From NCBI RefSeq assembly GCF_000687475.1, contig NC_057318.1:1302001-1366000 (forward strand): a stretch of 64,000 nt of DNA, in the 5' to 3' direction. Within the stretch, counting starts at the first letter, position 1. Each line of letters opens with the position of its first letter. A program made the translations under genes and the position numbers. The notes under the pieces are model-generated. The model was not told the DNA's origin and made no database searches. It saw only the letters and a list, made by a program, of their open reading frames with translations. This stretch comes from Ustilaginoidea virens (taxonomy: Eukaryota; Ascomycota; Sordariomycetes; Hypocreales; Clavicipitaceae). Positions 21,317-34,100 of this stretch are shown in pieces.

Positions 21317-24300
21317 TTTCAATGGAGGAGGAAGACGGCTTTTCCTGCCAGAATCTGTAGATGTGACCAAGATAGGACCTGTGGAGGTGATGACATCAAG
21401 GAAGCGCCGCTTCTTGATTCGAGAGCTGACGCAACAGCTACAGCTGTGCAGCAGCAGCCCTTCGCAGAGCTGATGGTCGACGAGACGGCGGCACGATGTG
21501 TTTGAAACGTTAGCAACAACCACTGGTGGCCCTTGCCGAAGATGTAAGGGTCTGGTCCTTGGGCTGGGGATAAAAGGCGATGGATGGCCCACGGATCAGT
21601 TCGTAGCAGATGAAAGAACAGAGGTGAAGTCTGCCAGAGCCCGGATTCGGTTCGATCGCCTTGACGCTCAACTACCAGAGAGTCGGGAGGAGCCGGCAGG
21701 ACGCAAAATCGGATTATCTCTCAACCAGCCGGAGGGGTGAGCGGTGGCTTCGCGATAAGAAACCGATGATGGATGGTGATCAGCGGACCTGGCAAGGGAT
21801 CGCGGGGTCTGGTCACCAGGCCAGTGCCGCCGATTTTTGAACTGGCACCTGGGCTCTCGGTCTCGCCGTCAGGTAGCCAGGCAGACAGGGAGCAGAGAAC
21901 ACGCAGTGTTTCGGGAGAGACGAGGAGGCACATGGCCGTTGAGGGCCATCAACGATGGGATTTAACCACACGGGCGGGGAGGGTGACGGGGTTTTTTAAA
22001 ATCCGACAAGAAAAGGGCAGCGCGAGGGCTTGGTCCTGGCGGGCGCTGGGGAGAGCGAGTCTGGTACGGAGTACGGAGTAGAGGCAACCTCTCGGGAGCG
22101 GCGGTTCAGGGCTCGCTCGACCAGAGAGGGGGGGGGGTGGTGAAGGAAAGAAGAGGGGGGGGGGGGGTGCGTGAGGGGCGGGGACTTTGGGACTGGTGGT
22201 ACCTTGGGTAGGCCGGTTTCTTGTTGAGAATGGGTCGATAACAAACGGCCGGATACGCTTCGACGCTGTCGCTGTCGCTCTTCGTCTGCCACCATTGACA
22301 CCATTGACCACGCATGATTGCTCATTCACGGTGCCAAGTGGGAGCCCATTGGAAGAGGCGGCGGGCACATGAACCCTCTGGGCCATGGGAATCCCCACGA
22401 TGACATGGAGCTGCCCCGCGTTGCGTCTGGTACTAGCGAGTAGCCCCCCACCCCCACCCCCTCTGCCCCACCCCCCTTTCCCCAACCACTCCAGCAGACC
22501 CCTGCCTGTGAGCCTTGGGAATGGCGTTGATTAAAACAGTATTACGACGGGCTCTGGACTCTGGAGTACATGTATTGATGTCAACGTTTGCCAAGAGCAG
22601 AGCATGTCCCGGAACGGACAGTGCTTGGTGGTTACTTTCAGGGCCCAGTGCCAGCAGGCTTGTTCCAGTCGCCTCTTGCATTCCGTAGCCTGGGATTCTG
22701 CAAGCACCGCATGTGCCGCTTGTCTAAGGTCGATCTACGATCTACGTGCGTACGGAACAGTTGACGCGCAGCTGCGCTCTTGTCTGAAGCTCACCCACCA
22801 CATGGATCACATCACATACCAGCCAGACCAGAGCCCCTTGGCTCAGGTAGGTACCTGTAGGTACCTGGCCACTCACTGATCTGATCAACCAATCCTCGAA
22901 ACCGGCAGGCAAAACAGGCCACATGGAGTCGTGCTGGTTCTGGTTTGTTTTAACCAGCTGGTTCGCGGTTGCACCAGGAGGGGGAGGGGTGGGCGTCTAC
23001 AGAGTCCAGAGCCCAGAGTCCAGAGTTCCAGAGTCGCACTTGCCCTTGCACTTGCACTTGCACTTGCACATGCCACACGCCACACACCACATGCCACATG
23101 CCACATGCTTTCTTGCCTGCCCTCCACGAGACCCACTTCAGCCACTTCAGCCACTGCAGAACACAACGTTTCAGGCATGACCATGTCCAGGTACATTGTC
23201 CTCCGTGCACTGTGTAGGAGCTAGACTCGAACGTCTGTCGGCCTTTTGTAAGGTAGAGGTAGGTAGGTATGCAAAGAACCTACCTCAGGCACCTCTACCT
23301 CGGAGGTAGTCGTCGAGGACTCCATGACTCCATAAACGCGGGTTGGTGGGTTGGTATGTATTGATGCGAAAGATGGCCAAGACGAGTCAGTTTTCAGACA
23401 AAGGCCCATTCTGCTCCAGCCACAGCCGCCACAAGTGGAACTGCAGCCCCCGCACGGTGAACTAGAACAGGGGGCGGAGACCAAACGTTTCCAGTGGGGG
23501 GAGGGGGGGGGGGGAGCAAGTTGGTAGTGTAGTGGTCTGGTAGGACCGGACCTGACTCCAGATCTCGTCACTCAGGACTCAGGAACGGCGTCGATGGGCT
23601 CGGTGGGGAACAGGCTGGGGCGTTATCTAGGGGTCAACAAGGACGCGGAGACGTGGCGGATAAACCTCCCAAGCCCTGACTCGCCGCCGCCTTGGTCTGG
23701 TGCATTCGACGTTGGGTGGCGCATCCAAGCATCTCTGAATGAAAAAGGCTCCGCGAGGCAAACGCTTGATGAGTCTGGGCTTGAGATTCGGCCACGAGGA
23801 ACAGGACAACGAATCCATCGGCTCGAACAACTAGTCGGGGCGGAAATGGACCCAGTCGTCGTCTGCTGCTTTATTGGCGCGCTAGCGACATGAGCGAGCA
23901 GCCTCGTGTGTTGCGTTAGGTAGGTAGGTACCTAGATAGATTGGCAGTTTGGAGCACACAATGATCCGGTTGTTTCTGATACGGATTGACTGCTTCGCCG
24001 AGTACGAGCGACCGACGTACCGCGTACTCTCCGTACGTCCCTCCGTACGTCCCTCCGTACGTGTCCCTTGTTGACGGTCCCTTGCCATTCAACCTTGACG
24101 ACATGTCTTCCAAACACCCCCATGAAATAAATGGTTGCCCCCATGCATGGCTGGCGACAGTGCCGCGTGCTGAGGAATAAACTTCACTCCGGACAACACG
24201 GTGGTTGCTTACGTTTGAACTTGCCAGCGCCCACGACACCCGCCAACCACTGCAAGTCTTCATGGGTTGGCTATCGACATGGCGGAAGCACTCGACCCGG

Positions 24301-25770
24301 GATCAATCTTCACTAGTCGTATAGCTTGTGTGAACTTCTGATGTCAGGCATGGTGGCAAGCCTGTCGTGATCCCTTCCTGAAATTTCCTGGGGAAAAGGA
24401 AAAAGGAAAACCCGAAAGAAAGCATGCCTTATGGGGGGATCATACTTCTGACTGACGATTTCTTTATTCTCGAATTCGAGCACTAGTCATGACGCCTCTT
24501 GAGTAGTCTGGTCATCTCCGAGGCCCGTCATAGAGCCCATGTCCCGAGCGTAGCGGTTTGGGTTGCGCAGCAAAAAGACTCAGCTGGTTGCTTGCGGGAA
24601 AAATGTGAATCCTCATGAGCTGGGTGCGACAATCTCAGTCTCTCATCAGATGTTTGGCAAACAAGTCCTTTTCGGTGCAGAGCAGTAGATGGGGATGGGG
24701 ATGGGGATGCAGAGGTGCCCAGCGAAAGCCATCGTCGCCTGGTGACACAAGCAGCAGGCGGGTATCCAGCCAGGGAAGACGGTGACGGCCAAGCTGGGCA
24801 GCCATATATGTCAAGCTCGATGCTGGCTATCGTGCCAAGTGCGAGCGGCGGCAGTCCATCTTATTGTGCGGAATCGAACAAAGGGCGACTCGGATCGGAA
24901 TGTGTCTTGTGTGCTGGGTGTGCTGGGTGTGCTGTTTTGGGTGTTTTTGGTTGGCAGGTTGACTGACAGTCATTGTCAGGGGCCTCAGGGCCACGTTGGA
25001 ATGGAAAAATGGGGGTGGATCACAGTTGACCCAAGTCGAGACTTGTCAAGTCACGGCCGAGCGACCCACATATGGCACATGCATGTGCTCATGCCCTCAA
25101 CTCTGCACCAGACATGTACTCCGTATAGCCCCCAATCCATGCCCCCGAAAATCCCCAACAGCTCTTTTATCCGAGCGAGATGTACGCGGCATCTTATCGA
25201 CCGTGGTTCCGTCATTCATTCATCTGCCGCTGCGTGATGCATTAACCGGGTCGTGCTTCAGCATGAGCGCTCGCCCTGCCCGCCGCCGCCTTTCTTTGGC
25301 ACTGGCAAATCAAGTACCCGGAGGCACCTAATGTATCAGGTAGTACCAGGAGGTAGGTTAGGTACCTTCTAGGTACCTAGGTACCTTAGGTACCCGCTAG
25401 GAGGTACGGAGTACCGTTCATACTTTGTCCTGTTAGGCGTTTGGTCCCCCGTCCCACCAGTTCTGCCCGCCAACGTACTCGTTGCCCCTCGTGCGGGCGG
25501 GCCGGCCGCACACAGATTCGGACGACCCCCAGGCAGCCCTTGGCTTCCAAAAAAAAAAATCTTGCATCCACTTCCACCAGAACGTGCCTCTCTCGAGACG
25601 GGCAGCGTTTTCCCGAGCATTGCGGTTACTTACTCCTTGCTATTGGCCGCCTCCCTAGAGCAGCGCTTCTTCTGATCTGGCCCTATCTGGAGGACGGGAC
25701 CAAAACGGGGCTTCCACGCCAAGGCTCCAAAAGAAACGGGCTTTCCGGGCCAAATCCCGCCAGGGACCAA

Positions 25771-25858
25771 CCACCACCACCAGCCGACAACCAGTTGACC
25801 ACCACCACCACCAGCCGGCAACCAGTTGACCACCACCACCACCAGCCGGCAACCACCA
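25771..25858. repeat. Tandem repeat with CCA-rich unit, about 30-33 bp
   Basis: Three imperfect copies of a unit made of a CCACCA run followed by GCCGGCAACCAGTTGAC, about 0.4-0.5 kb upstream of the PAS kinase start. Confidence 0.85.
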
Positions 25859-25945
25859 GCTGGCAGGCCGCAATCAGCCCCCGTTGCCTCTGTCGTTCAC
25901 CAGACGTCTGGTCCCAGTCTCGGACGCGTGAGTTGACGGCACCAC

Positions 25946-26039
25946 CAGCACAGCACAGCACAGCACAGCACAGCACAGCACAGCACAGCACACAGCACAG
26001 CACACAGCACAGCACAGCACAGCACACAGCACAGCACAG
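25946..26039. repeat. CAGCA pentanucleotide microsatellite
   Basis: Around 18 CAGCA units interrupted by CACAGCA steps, 250-340 bp upstream of the PAS kinase start codon, probably in its promoter or 5' UTR. Confidence 0.92.
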
Positions 26040-26284
26040 TCAACGGTCCAGTCACTTGCGTCCTGTCCCGTCTGCTCCAAACAAAGAGAACGAACAAACA
26101 TTGGTCCGAGCTGGGCTGGGCTGGGCTCACTTGGGCTCCCAACTTGAAACTGCTTTCCCCAACCAAGCCTGAGCCTATAACTTGCCAATTTCACCATACG
26201 TCTTGTCTTGCCTGGTCTGGTCCCTGCCGCTACCCGCTGCTCCTTCTGTCAGTGTTATTCGGTGATTTCCCGTCGCCGTCTAGG

Positions 26285-29200
26285 ATGCTGCAGATGCATG
26301 GCGGGCAACAAGAACATCGTGCGTACCGTACCACCCACCAGCTTTTGCTGTCACCCAACCAAAACCACCTTCTCGCTGACACTGGCCCCCCTCCCCCCCC
26401 CCCCCCCCCCCCACCATCACTTACTTGCCTCTACTGTAGGAACCGATGAAAATGCCGGCGAGGACCGTCGAGGACGTGGCAAGCTAGTGCCTCCACTGCC
26501 ACTGCCCAAAAATCGCAGCACAGGCAATCTCGCCCTCTCCCCCGACCCGACCGTTGATCGAAGTCGATACCGAATGTCGTTTGAGGGCTCTTCGAGCTCG
26601 ATAATGGAATATGATGCCTTAGCAAGGTTCGCTACATCCCGCCCCTCGGCCCTTGGTTGAGTACGTGCTTTTTTTTTTTTTTTTCTCAGCTTCCCCCTGA
26701 CTGACATGAGAGACTTCGTCCGACTTGGGGAGTTACAGATCCCCTCACATAACCGATCATGACCATGGTCCCGGCATCACAGGCTTGCGGCGCATTCGCC
26801 AGCAGCACCCTCCTTCTCGTGGTCCAACTATGCCTAATTCTGCCGCATCATCGCGAAGCCCGTCCGTCGTTGCCCTTTCCCGCTCGACCTCCGTGAGCGC
26901 CATGCTCGCAAACTCCGCAAAGCCGCCGCTTTCTGCTGGCCCGGCGTCTCCCAGCTTCTCCGAAGACTTGTCGCGCTTTCCCTCCGAGTCGCTACACTCC
27001 TTCTCCTTTGCTCACCAATCCGAGGAGTTTATACACAACAGGCAGACTGTCCTCAAACGCTCCCTGGACTTCATCAAGGATCGGATGGGTTGGTCCATGA
27101 ACGCGACGCAAGCAGGACTCGCCAGTGCCCAGGCCCGTGTCACAGGTGATGTCGATATGCAGAACATGTTGGAGCTTTTGGCACGGGCACAATTGATTGG
27201 AGCAAACAACTTGCCAAACGCGGATTCTGTAGCACTTCCGCCCTTGACAGGTCCAGCTGATGTAATGGGGGACAATCTTTTCGAAAGACAATTTGTGCCG
27301 CAACTGTCCCGTACCAGTACAAGTGCCCCCGATGCTGCACCTCCCACAACCGCTCAAAACCGCACTTCAAACCCGCCCCTGGTCAGGCTCCAGGCAACCG
27401 ATGGAGTCGAGGTAGACAGTCTGCCCTCAGTACCAGAGCTGGACAGTGAATCCCGTAATGCTTCGAATGCTACCTCGCGACGAGATGGCATCGCTCCTGG
27501 AGCAAAGTCGCAAGCCACTGCTAGACCTACAAGCCTGAAGCGCACCATGACGGACACGCTGGCCATCACGCTTCAAGACAAACTCCTTGACACAATGGCC
27601 CAGCCGTTCTTAGTCGAGCAGCCTCTATACGACGAGCCTCTCATCTCTCCGACGACGGCACAGCCTGGACCCCCTGCGAAAGCCTTTCCGAGTGCTATCG
27701 TGCCTACCGCACACGGCCACACGAACCGATGGGTGCCCGCCGCGCAGGCAATTTTCACCACGGAAGTAAAACCACCCTGGACCATCATCGCCGCCAATGA
27801 CCTGGCTTGCCTCGTGTTTGGTGTGACAAAGGCCGAGGTGCGTAAAATGGGCATTCTCGAGGTCGTACAGGAAGAGAGACGAGCCTGGCTGGAGCGAAAG
27901 CTTTTGCAGACGGATGACGCATTGCCAGACGGCAGTCCAAAAAGGGCGAAACCTGGAAGCCCAGCCGCTTCAGCGGCCTCGACTTTGCTCGGCACTCGGT
28001 CAGGCATCACAGCACATCTTCTGAGCAAACCCAATTCACGCTCACAGTATTCCTCCAGTCACGCTCAAAGACGCGCTCAAACTGTGCATAGCGGGGACCC
28101 GAATCCACCTGCAACCGCGGGCAGCGGGCAACATGGCAGCAATGTCTCACGAGGGGTTTTGCTGTGCGGAGACGTGGTCCCCATCCGGAAGCGAAACGGG
28201 GCGACAGGCTCTGCCAGCTTATGGGTCAAGGAAAAGCCAGTGGGCTTGATCTGGGTTCTGGAAGAAATTCACGAGGACGTTGCCTTTGTCAGTCTAGACG
28301 AAGAGGGCTCTGTGAAGAACGTCTCGGGCGCGTCCGATGTCATTTGGGGCTCCAGGGCTATCAAGTCGGGGTTCGACGTGGCAACACTCATACCTCGAAT
28401 TCCCCGACAGGGGATCGATCCCGCGATTGGTGAGATAGACTTTGCCCAGATTGCAAGGCGAAGATTCTTCACCTGCTTGAACGCCCATCAGGTCAGCACT
28501 CCCTGCACGGTGGAGCAAGTTCGCGGGCGGCTCGAGTTGCGCGTATCGACCTTCCCGCACATGGCCGGCATCATCGTCATTGACCCGGTGGATCTGAAAA
28601 TCCGAAGCTCGAATTCCGCCTTCTGCGGCGCCCTGTTCGGTTACGAGAAACCTGACGGACTACCTGTGACGTCTCTGATTCCTGATTTCGACAAAATCAT
28701 TGACATAGTAACGCAGGAGGACGGCCTTCAGATGCTAGATGGAATGGTGGTCCCAGAACAAAGGTTCCGGAGGGCGTCGGCTTTCCTTGCGCTCAAAGAG
28801 CATCGTCCTGACGCTACCGCTCGATTTCTCCAGCCAGAGGGTCTGCCTGGCAAGCACCGTGATGGGTCCGAGTTGAAAATTGACGTTCAGATGCGTGTCG
28901 TAGAGAGCGAAAAGCAAGCCAGCTTTGGGGAAGAGACTGCAAAGGAAGGAATGGATCAAGGGGCGGCCAACAGCGACAATGATTCCTTCTCTGTACCCCA
29001 CAAGGAAATGGTGCTTGCCTTGTGGATCACGTACTCGCGGCATCTTCACGGGCATGCTCGAATGAGCGTCGAATCCCCCGGCTCCTCTGGCACCACGACA
29101 CCGCGACACCAGCCATCGCCTGGCCAAACGCCTCCCGTGCACACGCCCATTGAGATTGCTTCAGACGACGATGAGACAGGAAAGGAGGCAGATCGGCAAG

Positions 29201-30237
29201 CAGCTCCCACACTATCCAAGCAGATTCGAAACGCGGCTTTGAGCGCGGCCGCCAAGCTGACGAGGCATCCCAAGCCAGCAGCCGCGGCGGGTGAAAGGCC
29301 AGCAGCCCCTCTCAGGGCAGCCGAGCCTGCACGCAAAGCCGTCATCGAAGACTACGTCATCCTGGAAGATATGGGACAAGGTGCCTACGGGCAAGTCAAA
29401 CTCGCTCGTCACAAGACTAGTGCCAAGAAAGTTGTTTTGAAGTACGTCACGAAACGACGCATATTGGTCGATACGTGGACCCGGGACAGGAAGCTTGGGA
29501 CCGTTCCGCTCGAGATCCACGTCCTGGACTACCTGCGAAAGCCCGAGTTTAGACACCCCAACATTGTAGAAATGGAAGGGTTTTTCGAGGACGACGTCAA
29601 CTACTACATTGAGATGGCTCCTCATGGCTTGCCGGGCATGGATCTGTTTGACTACATTGAACTGCGCGCCAACATGGAGGAGGCGGAGTGCCGAAGCATA
29701 TTCGTTCAAGTGGCGCGAGCAGTTCACTTCTTACATACCAAGGCGATGGTTGTCCACCGCGACATCAAGGATGAGAATGTCATTCTAGACGGAGAGGGGA
29801 ACATCAAACTCATTGATTTTGGGAGTGCGGCGTATATCAAAAGCGGTCCCTTTGACGTATTCGTGGGCACTATTGGTAAGTAATTTTTTTTTTATCATAT
29901 GAAACTGAGCAACTCTCGCCAAGAACAACGGGGGGGTGATTGGGGTGGAAACTGACGACATGTTGCAGATTATGCTGCTCCCGAGGTACTGGCTGGTAAG
30001 CCGTACGGAGGAAAGGAGCAAGACGTCTGGGCTTTGGGAATCCTCCTGTACACGATAATATACAAAGAAAACCCGTTTTACAGCATCGACGAAATCATGG
30101 ACAGGGATCTTCGGGTTCCATTCACGCTGAGCGATGAAAGCATCGATCTCATTCGCCGCATGCTGAACCGAGATGTCAAGGATCGATTCGACAGCACGCA
30201 GGTGGTAGAGCACGGGTGGTGCAAAGCAGGTGACTGA
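26285..30237 (+). CDS. psk1: PAS-domain serine/threonine kinase (Psk1/Psk2 family)
   Basis: Four exons, 26285-26318, 26440-26655, 26711-29875 and 29969-30237, about 1227 residues. The last intron is clear (GTAAGT, TTGCAG). The first two are less sure (GTGCGT and GTTGAG donors), so the N terminus is provisional. A long Ser/Pro-rich lead precedes a PAS-like region at about 420-485 (AIFTTEVKPPWTIIAANDLA) and a second at about 700-760. The kinase domain (about 961-1220) has the Gly loop MGQGAYG, the VVLK lysine, HRDIKDEN (about 1100), the DFG loop (LIDFGSA, about 1119) and the APE motif, which the last intron precedes. PAS kinases in yeast phosphorylate Ugp1 and translation factors and steer glucose toward the cell wall instead of glycogen. 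The C terminus ends soon after the kinase domain, as usual. Only the activation segment and last lobe lie in exon 4. Confidence 0.92.
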
Positions 30238-30308
30238 TGCGCAACATGGGATTGATGCGCAACATGGGATTGATGCGCAACATGGGATTGATGGCGCAAC
30301 ATGGGATG
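30236..30308. repeat. 17-18 bp tandem repeat
   Basis: Four near-identical copies of a GATGCGCAACATGGGATT unit directly overlapping and following the PAS kinase stop codon, so presumably in its 3' UTR. Confidence 0.88.
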
Positions 30309-31126
30309 AGAGCTAGGGTCACCCGTGAACATGTCAGACCAGATCAAACAAGACTTGGATGAATTTTGCGAATTTTGTGAATTTCGCTCCTTCTTTTTTT
30401 TCCCCCGTTCCTTTTCTCCCTTTCTGCCTTTCTTCCTTTCTGCCTTTCTCTCTTTCTTTATTTTTTTTTTTTATTTTTTTATTTTTTTATCCCTTTTTTT
30501 GTCTTGTTTTTGTTGCTAAAGCATAGCCCCATCCAGGACTTGAAGCAAGCTGCGAGAAGTAGTGTCTCGGTTTCCAACCATCATGGCCAAAGAGGTGGGA
30601 TAGAAGATGATTTCGGACGAGTTGAAGGAGCAGGCCAGGGCAGGGTAAGTAAGTATGAATGAATGGCTTGAAGGGGGGGGGGGGCACGAGGCTACGAGGC
30701 TTTCCGCAAACAGGGATGAGATATGGCATGGGGCAAAGTACCACGGACGGGATGGGGAATGCAAGTGACGATACCTTTTTTTTTCAAAAAACTACAACTA
30801 CAGGGGCCAAGAGGCGTGGAATTTGGGGGGAGACCATAAGGAGGGGGCTCTCCATCGTCGTCGTTGTCGTCTTTTTCCTATCTCTCCTTTTCTTTTCTTT
30901 TTTTTTTTTTTTTCAACCCTAGATAGATTACACCGAGAGCAGCGGCGGCACGCATAATTTTCCTATTTATAAACAGAACAACTTCTTTTCTTTTCTAAAA
31001 AGAAGAAAAAAAGAAAAAAGAAAAAAAAAAGAAACTCGGAAAAGGAAAAAGAAAAAGAAAAAAAAAAGAAACTCGGAAAAGGAAAGAAAAAAAGAAAAAA
31101 AAAAAAAAAAAAGGGCCGCCCCGTCT
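30238..31126. other. Convergent intergenic region with purine/pyrimidine tracts
   Basis: Tail-to-tail spacer between PAS kinase (+) and Sea4 (-). Immediately after the PAS kinase stop is a 17-18 bp tandem (GATGCGCAACATGGGATT, about four copies, 30236-30308). A T-rich tract follows at 30390-30515, and a long A/G-rich tract with GAAACTCGGAAAAGGAAA repeated at 30990-31112. These are probably 3' UTR and polyadenylation regions. No gene seen. Confidence 0.65.
30990..31112. repeat. Polypurine tract
   Basis: About 120 bases with almost only A and G on the plus strand, containing two copies of AAGAAACTCGGAAAAGGAAA. It abuts the Sea4 stop codon and would be polypyrimidine in the Sea4 transcript sense. 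Confidence 0.88.
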
Positions 31127-34100
31127 TCAATGGTAGCTCAGTTCGGGATTGGCCCTAAAGCTGCAGCGACATCGGCACTCGGGCACCGGACACTCGACGT
31201 GCCGGGCGAACCACTGCCGCGCGTGGTCGAGGTGCAGGACGTGCTCGCAGCGAAGGCAAAACGTGGGGAACCGGCCCGCCACCGCCACGCGCGTGCGTTC
31301 CTTGTCCTCGGGCTTGTCGGACCGCGAGACGCCCACGACCTCGAGACAGACGACGCAGCGCGGCAGGTGGCGGCCGCAGTTGGGGCAGCTTATGCCCGAG
31401 CCGATGCTCGTGGCCAGCAGCGGGTTCCTCGTCTCCAGGCCGCCGGGCAGCGGCGGGCGCGGCGCGGCGCCCTGGTTGGCCAGCGACGTCTCGGCGTCGC
31501 AGTAGACGCATCGCAGGGCGATTTGGCGCGAGGGCGGCTTCAGCGTGGGCACGCCGTCGCGCTTGGACCGCTTGGTCGACTCGACCTCGAACTTGGTGCG
31601 CTGGAAGAAGAGCCGGTGGCGCTGCAGGTGCGCTCGGTAGGCGTTGCGCCACGCCCGGCAGCGCATGTCGTCCATGTAGCGCGGGTGCGCGATGGACAGC
31701 ACCAGCGTGGCCGTCTGCACGTCGTGGAACTTCTCGACGTACTTGGCAAACATGTCGACGAGCCTGTCGGTGATGCCCGTGAGCGCGATGCCCTCGATGT
31801 CGCCCTCCTCCACGGCCAGCCTCACGTTCTCCTCGAGCCACTGCGTGAGCTGGTCGTCGTCGAAGTTGCGAAAGGCCACCACGGCCCGGTCCGAGAGCGG
31901 GAGCGAGCGCTGGTTGGCCACCGCGGTCCAGTCGCCGGTGGCAATCAGGGCCGAGATGGCGCGGAGGTACGGATCCGTCTTGGACGCGACCGCGTCGTCG
32001 AGCTCCACCTTGTCCTTCTTCTGCAGCTGGAGCTGCCTGTTTCCCCGGCCCAGGAGCTGGAGCGACAGGGAAACAAAGAGAAGCTCGGGGTGCACGGCGC
32101 TTGCCCTTTTGAGGATCTGGATGGCCTTGTCGATGTCGCCCCGAAACAGGGCGCGAGAGGCCACCATTGTGTGCGTCGTGGTGGGATAGTCTGTGTCGGC
32201 GTCGGCGTCGGCGTCGGCATCAGCACCGGCATCGGCATCGGCATCGGCATCGGCATCGGCATCGGCATCGGCGTCGGCTTCGGCTTCGCCATCGACGCCG
32301 CTCGCATCGTAGCCCTGGACGTCATCTCCCCAGCCGCACATCTCGAGGCAGAGTTGGCGGTGAGACGGCCTGTTGGTGGCCACGCCGTCGAATTTCGCAA
32401 GCCGCTGTTTCTTGCAGTACTGCCCGATTGCCCGCTCCCACTGGGCTGGTTCGGGGATAGATGTGCCTGGTGCCAGCCGAGCCAGCGGGTTCTTGCCTAC
32501 GGAGTAGTTAGTCTTTTTTTTTTTGTGTTTTTCCTTGTCCGTCCCGTGGGCACCGCCCGTGATTCTAGCGACAAACCGAGATCATTTGTCCAAATGGAGT
32601 AGACACCAAGATAACTCAGGTCCATATTACCAAGGAGCATGCCTCCGTCCTCCGCGGCCGCCTCGGCATCTGTATCATACACCACCACGTCAGATCATGA
32701 CCGCTTTGGAATGCATAACCAAAAGCTCAAAAAGCTGTTGGAAGAAGGCAAAAAAAAAAGAAAGGAAAATACCGGCGACCCAGTTCCAGACAAATCCTCT
32801 CCATGGATCATCTGACAAAACGTTACGATTCGTGGCTGCGTCAAACAAGTACTTTTCTTTGGCTCGGAAAAGCATGGAGTGATCCACCACGCTTTGCGCT
32901 TCCCTCGGTAGGCCCTTGACCCTCGCCAGAGTACCAAGAAGTGCCTCATGGATCTCGCGACAGGATCCCAGGTTATTCGATGCCAACGAGATTTCGTTTG
33001 GCCGACTTCCCGAATCTCTTGAGCCGGTGCCTTGCGCTTGCTGGCCTGCCTGCTCGTCCCGGATGTACGCTCTGATGCTTCGAAGCTTCTGTGCTATGGA
33101 GCTTGCATCGTGAAACATTTTGGGCAGCGGCCGGGACATCTCGCCCAAGTGCTCCAGTTTCACCGGTGCGGGCGCGCCTTCGGTCAAGGTTTCAGTAATA
33201 TCATCAGAGATGCCGTTCTTTCCGGGCCCGAAAATGGACACGTCGGAAAGGGCCTGTTCGGTCAAAAGGGGACCTAGCATCTCCAATGTTTGGGCTGATT
33301 CGAACTGCATCAGCTCGTGATACGGTGCATTGTCTACGAGATATACATCAGTCATGCACGGCCAATGACGGCTCGCCAGCGTGTGTTGTGCTGCCCGAAG
33401 ACTTCACCAACCTTCCAAGCCACGGTGAGGAGCCTGCCATGGAACCAGTTTATAGACGTGGTCCGATACTTGGGACGGCTGCTCCAGAATGTTGAACTCT
33501 CCATTAGCTCTGAGGACCAGAAGTCTGGGACGCAGTGCTGCTGAAGGCAAAGTAACCCAGTCAAACGACACAATCCTATGGCTTCGCCTAGAGTTATCCC
33601 GGTACGACACGTCCATCTCGTGGGACCTATGAACGTGCAAAAGCTCAGGGCCTTCCTGAGGCACCATGCCTCCAGACTCAATCTCCTTGTTGGTTTCCAT
33701 CACCTTGAGCTGGCCGGTTGGCGAAAGAGCAGCGAGTAAACCGCGACGGTCGCGGCAATAACGAAGCGAGCGTATGAGAGAGTGCTTCCCTTCTGTCAGA
33801 AAGGGGTCAGAATCAGTCTCGACGACTTTGTCGAGCCGGAGAGCACCACCCCACGGAAGACCATCCTCATCCACAGCCTGTTTGTAGAAGCGAGAAGCCA
33901 ATGGCCTGGACGTTGCTCGCCGGTCCCAAATCATGACGCCCGGGTGGTCCAGAGCGGATGATGCGAAATTGTTTTGATCAAGATAGTCAATGGCAAGGTT
34001 GTTATTGCATTTGGTCTGAAACGTTGTATTCCCACTTGGATCTGGGGGTCTGTCAGAGGGGCCACGTGTCCCAAATTGATACAGATGTTATGCATATATG

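Larger units (their letters stand above)
21317..26284. other. Gene-poor divergent intergenic region
   Basis: About 5 kb between the divergently transcribed F-box gene and PAS kinase gene. No supportable gene. It holds two overlapping TACGGAGTA copies (22065-22080), others at 25117 and 25405, dense AGGTACCT clusters (22845-22870, 23240-23310, 23919-23935, 25345-25400), a triple CCGTACGTCCCT repeat near 24031-24062, a 25771-25858 tandem and a CAGCA array. The A/C-rich and G-rich open frames here come from these repeats. Confidence 0.55.

Noticed and set aside
25441..26172. Plus-strand open frame of 243 codons before PAS kinase
   Set aside because: Composed mainly of the CCA and CAGCA repeats; no domain, and it starts from a non-ATG codon.
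31130..32602. Plus-strand open frame of 490 codons
   Set aside because: Antisense shadow of the Sea4 C-terminal exon; it inherits the GC-rich and hexamer-repeat composition.
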